A stretch of DNA of 47,050 nucleotides from Sphaerochaetaceae bacterium (lineage in GTDB: Bacteria > Spirochaetota > Spirochaetia > Sphaerochaetales > Sphaerochaetaceae), in the NCBI GenBank assembly GCA_028532765.1, contig JAQQAR010000041.1:1-47050 (forward strand), given 5' to 3'. Position numbers and translations under genes: made by a program. The notes under the pieces were generated by a model. The model did not search any database. It was not told the DNA's origin and worked only from the letters and a program-made list of their open reading frames with translations. Position 1 is the stretch's first letter. Each line of letters opens with the position of its first letter. Of the stretch, positions 47,042-47,050 are shown one piece after another.

Positions 47042-47050
47042 CAATTCGAT

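Noticed and set aside
1..47050. CRISPR arrays, insertion sequences, prophage genes or toxin-antitoxin pairs
   Set aside because: No regularly spaced repeats, transposase or phage-like frames, or small paired genes were seen on either strand; the PIN domain protein is too large and has no antitoxin partner.

Overview
The window reads as a compact stretch of chromosome from a free-living, fermentative spirochaete, most likely Sphaerochaeta or a close relative. The placement rests on remembered family resemblance, not a search: a eukaryotic-type hexokinase, a ~500-residue serine hydroxymethyltransferase, spirochaete-like exported proteins, an estimated GC content near 48-50%, and tight gene packing. 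No insertion sequence, prophage, CRISPR array, rRNA or replication origin was seen. No gene-free stretch exceeds 300 bases; the longest gap, 36624-36864, holds the livK promoter and the mscL leader.

Layout. 1-6.5 kb: two unidentified genes, a nucleosidase and pyridoxal kinase pair, a phosphohexomutase, then an exported protein, hexokinase and an orphan vsr. 6.6-12.3 kb: exonuclease I; the threonine-to-glycine pair tdh-kbl facing an XRE-cupin regulator, with a 21-bp palindrome inside a consensus promoter; and a GPH-type sugar symporter. 12.3-18.5 kb: prfA-prmC-rel facing a CBS-containing family II pyrophosphatase, then rpiB. 18.5-28.4 kb: a long minus-strand run, glyA-gcvH-gcvPA-gcvPB-dihydropyrimidinase, then a HAD-cytidine deaminase fusion, a PLD-type lipoprotein and two small exported proteins. 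28.5-30.2 kb: an NSS-family Na+ symporter and infA. 30.3-36.6 kb: a livKHMGF branched-chain amino acid ABC transporter, a CBS-ACT protein and an Smr protein. 36.8-47 kb: mscL, tRNA-Arg(CCT), topA with a PIN/zinc-ribbon membrane protein, an exported protein facing a B12-type radical SAM enzyme, a lipoprotein, and two divergent ribosome-associated GTPases, ychF and hflX.

How the genes work together. Much of the window concerns amino acids and one-carbon units. tdh and kbl turn threonine into glycine and acetyl-CoA. The glycine cleavage P and H proteins and SHMT can turn glycine into C1-tetrahydrofolate and serine; gcvT and lpd are not here. The liv and NSS transporters may supply amino acids. 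A second group concerns translation and stress: prfA, prmC, rel, infA, ychF, hflX, mscL and tRNA-Arg.

Most notable signals: (1) the tdh/regulator operator-promoter; (2) two divergent, apparently leaderless genes at 42.0-42.1 kb whose promoters seem to share one palindromic -35 hexamer, with similar leaderless signals at sbcB and hflX; (3) uncommon protein architectures: the HAD-cytidine deaminase fusion, PIN plus zinc ribbon plus C-terminal membrane anchor, and an Smr protein with repeated short aromatic-acidic motifs.
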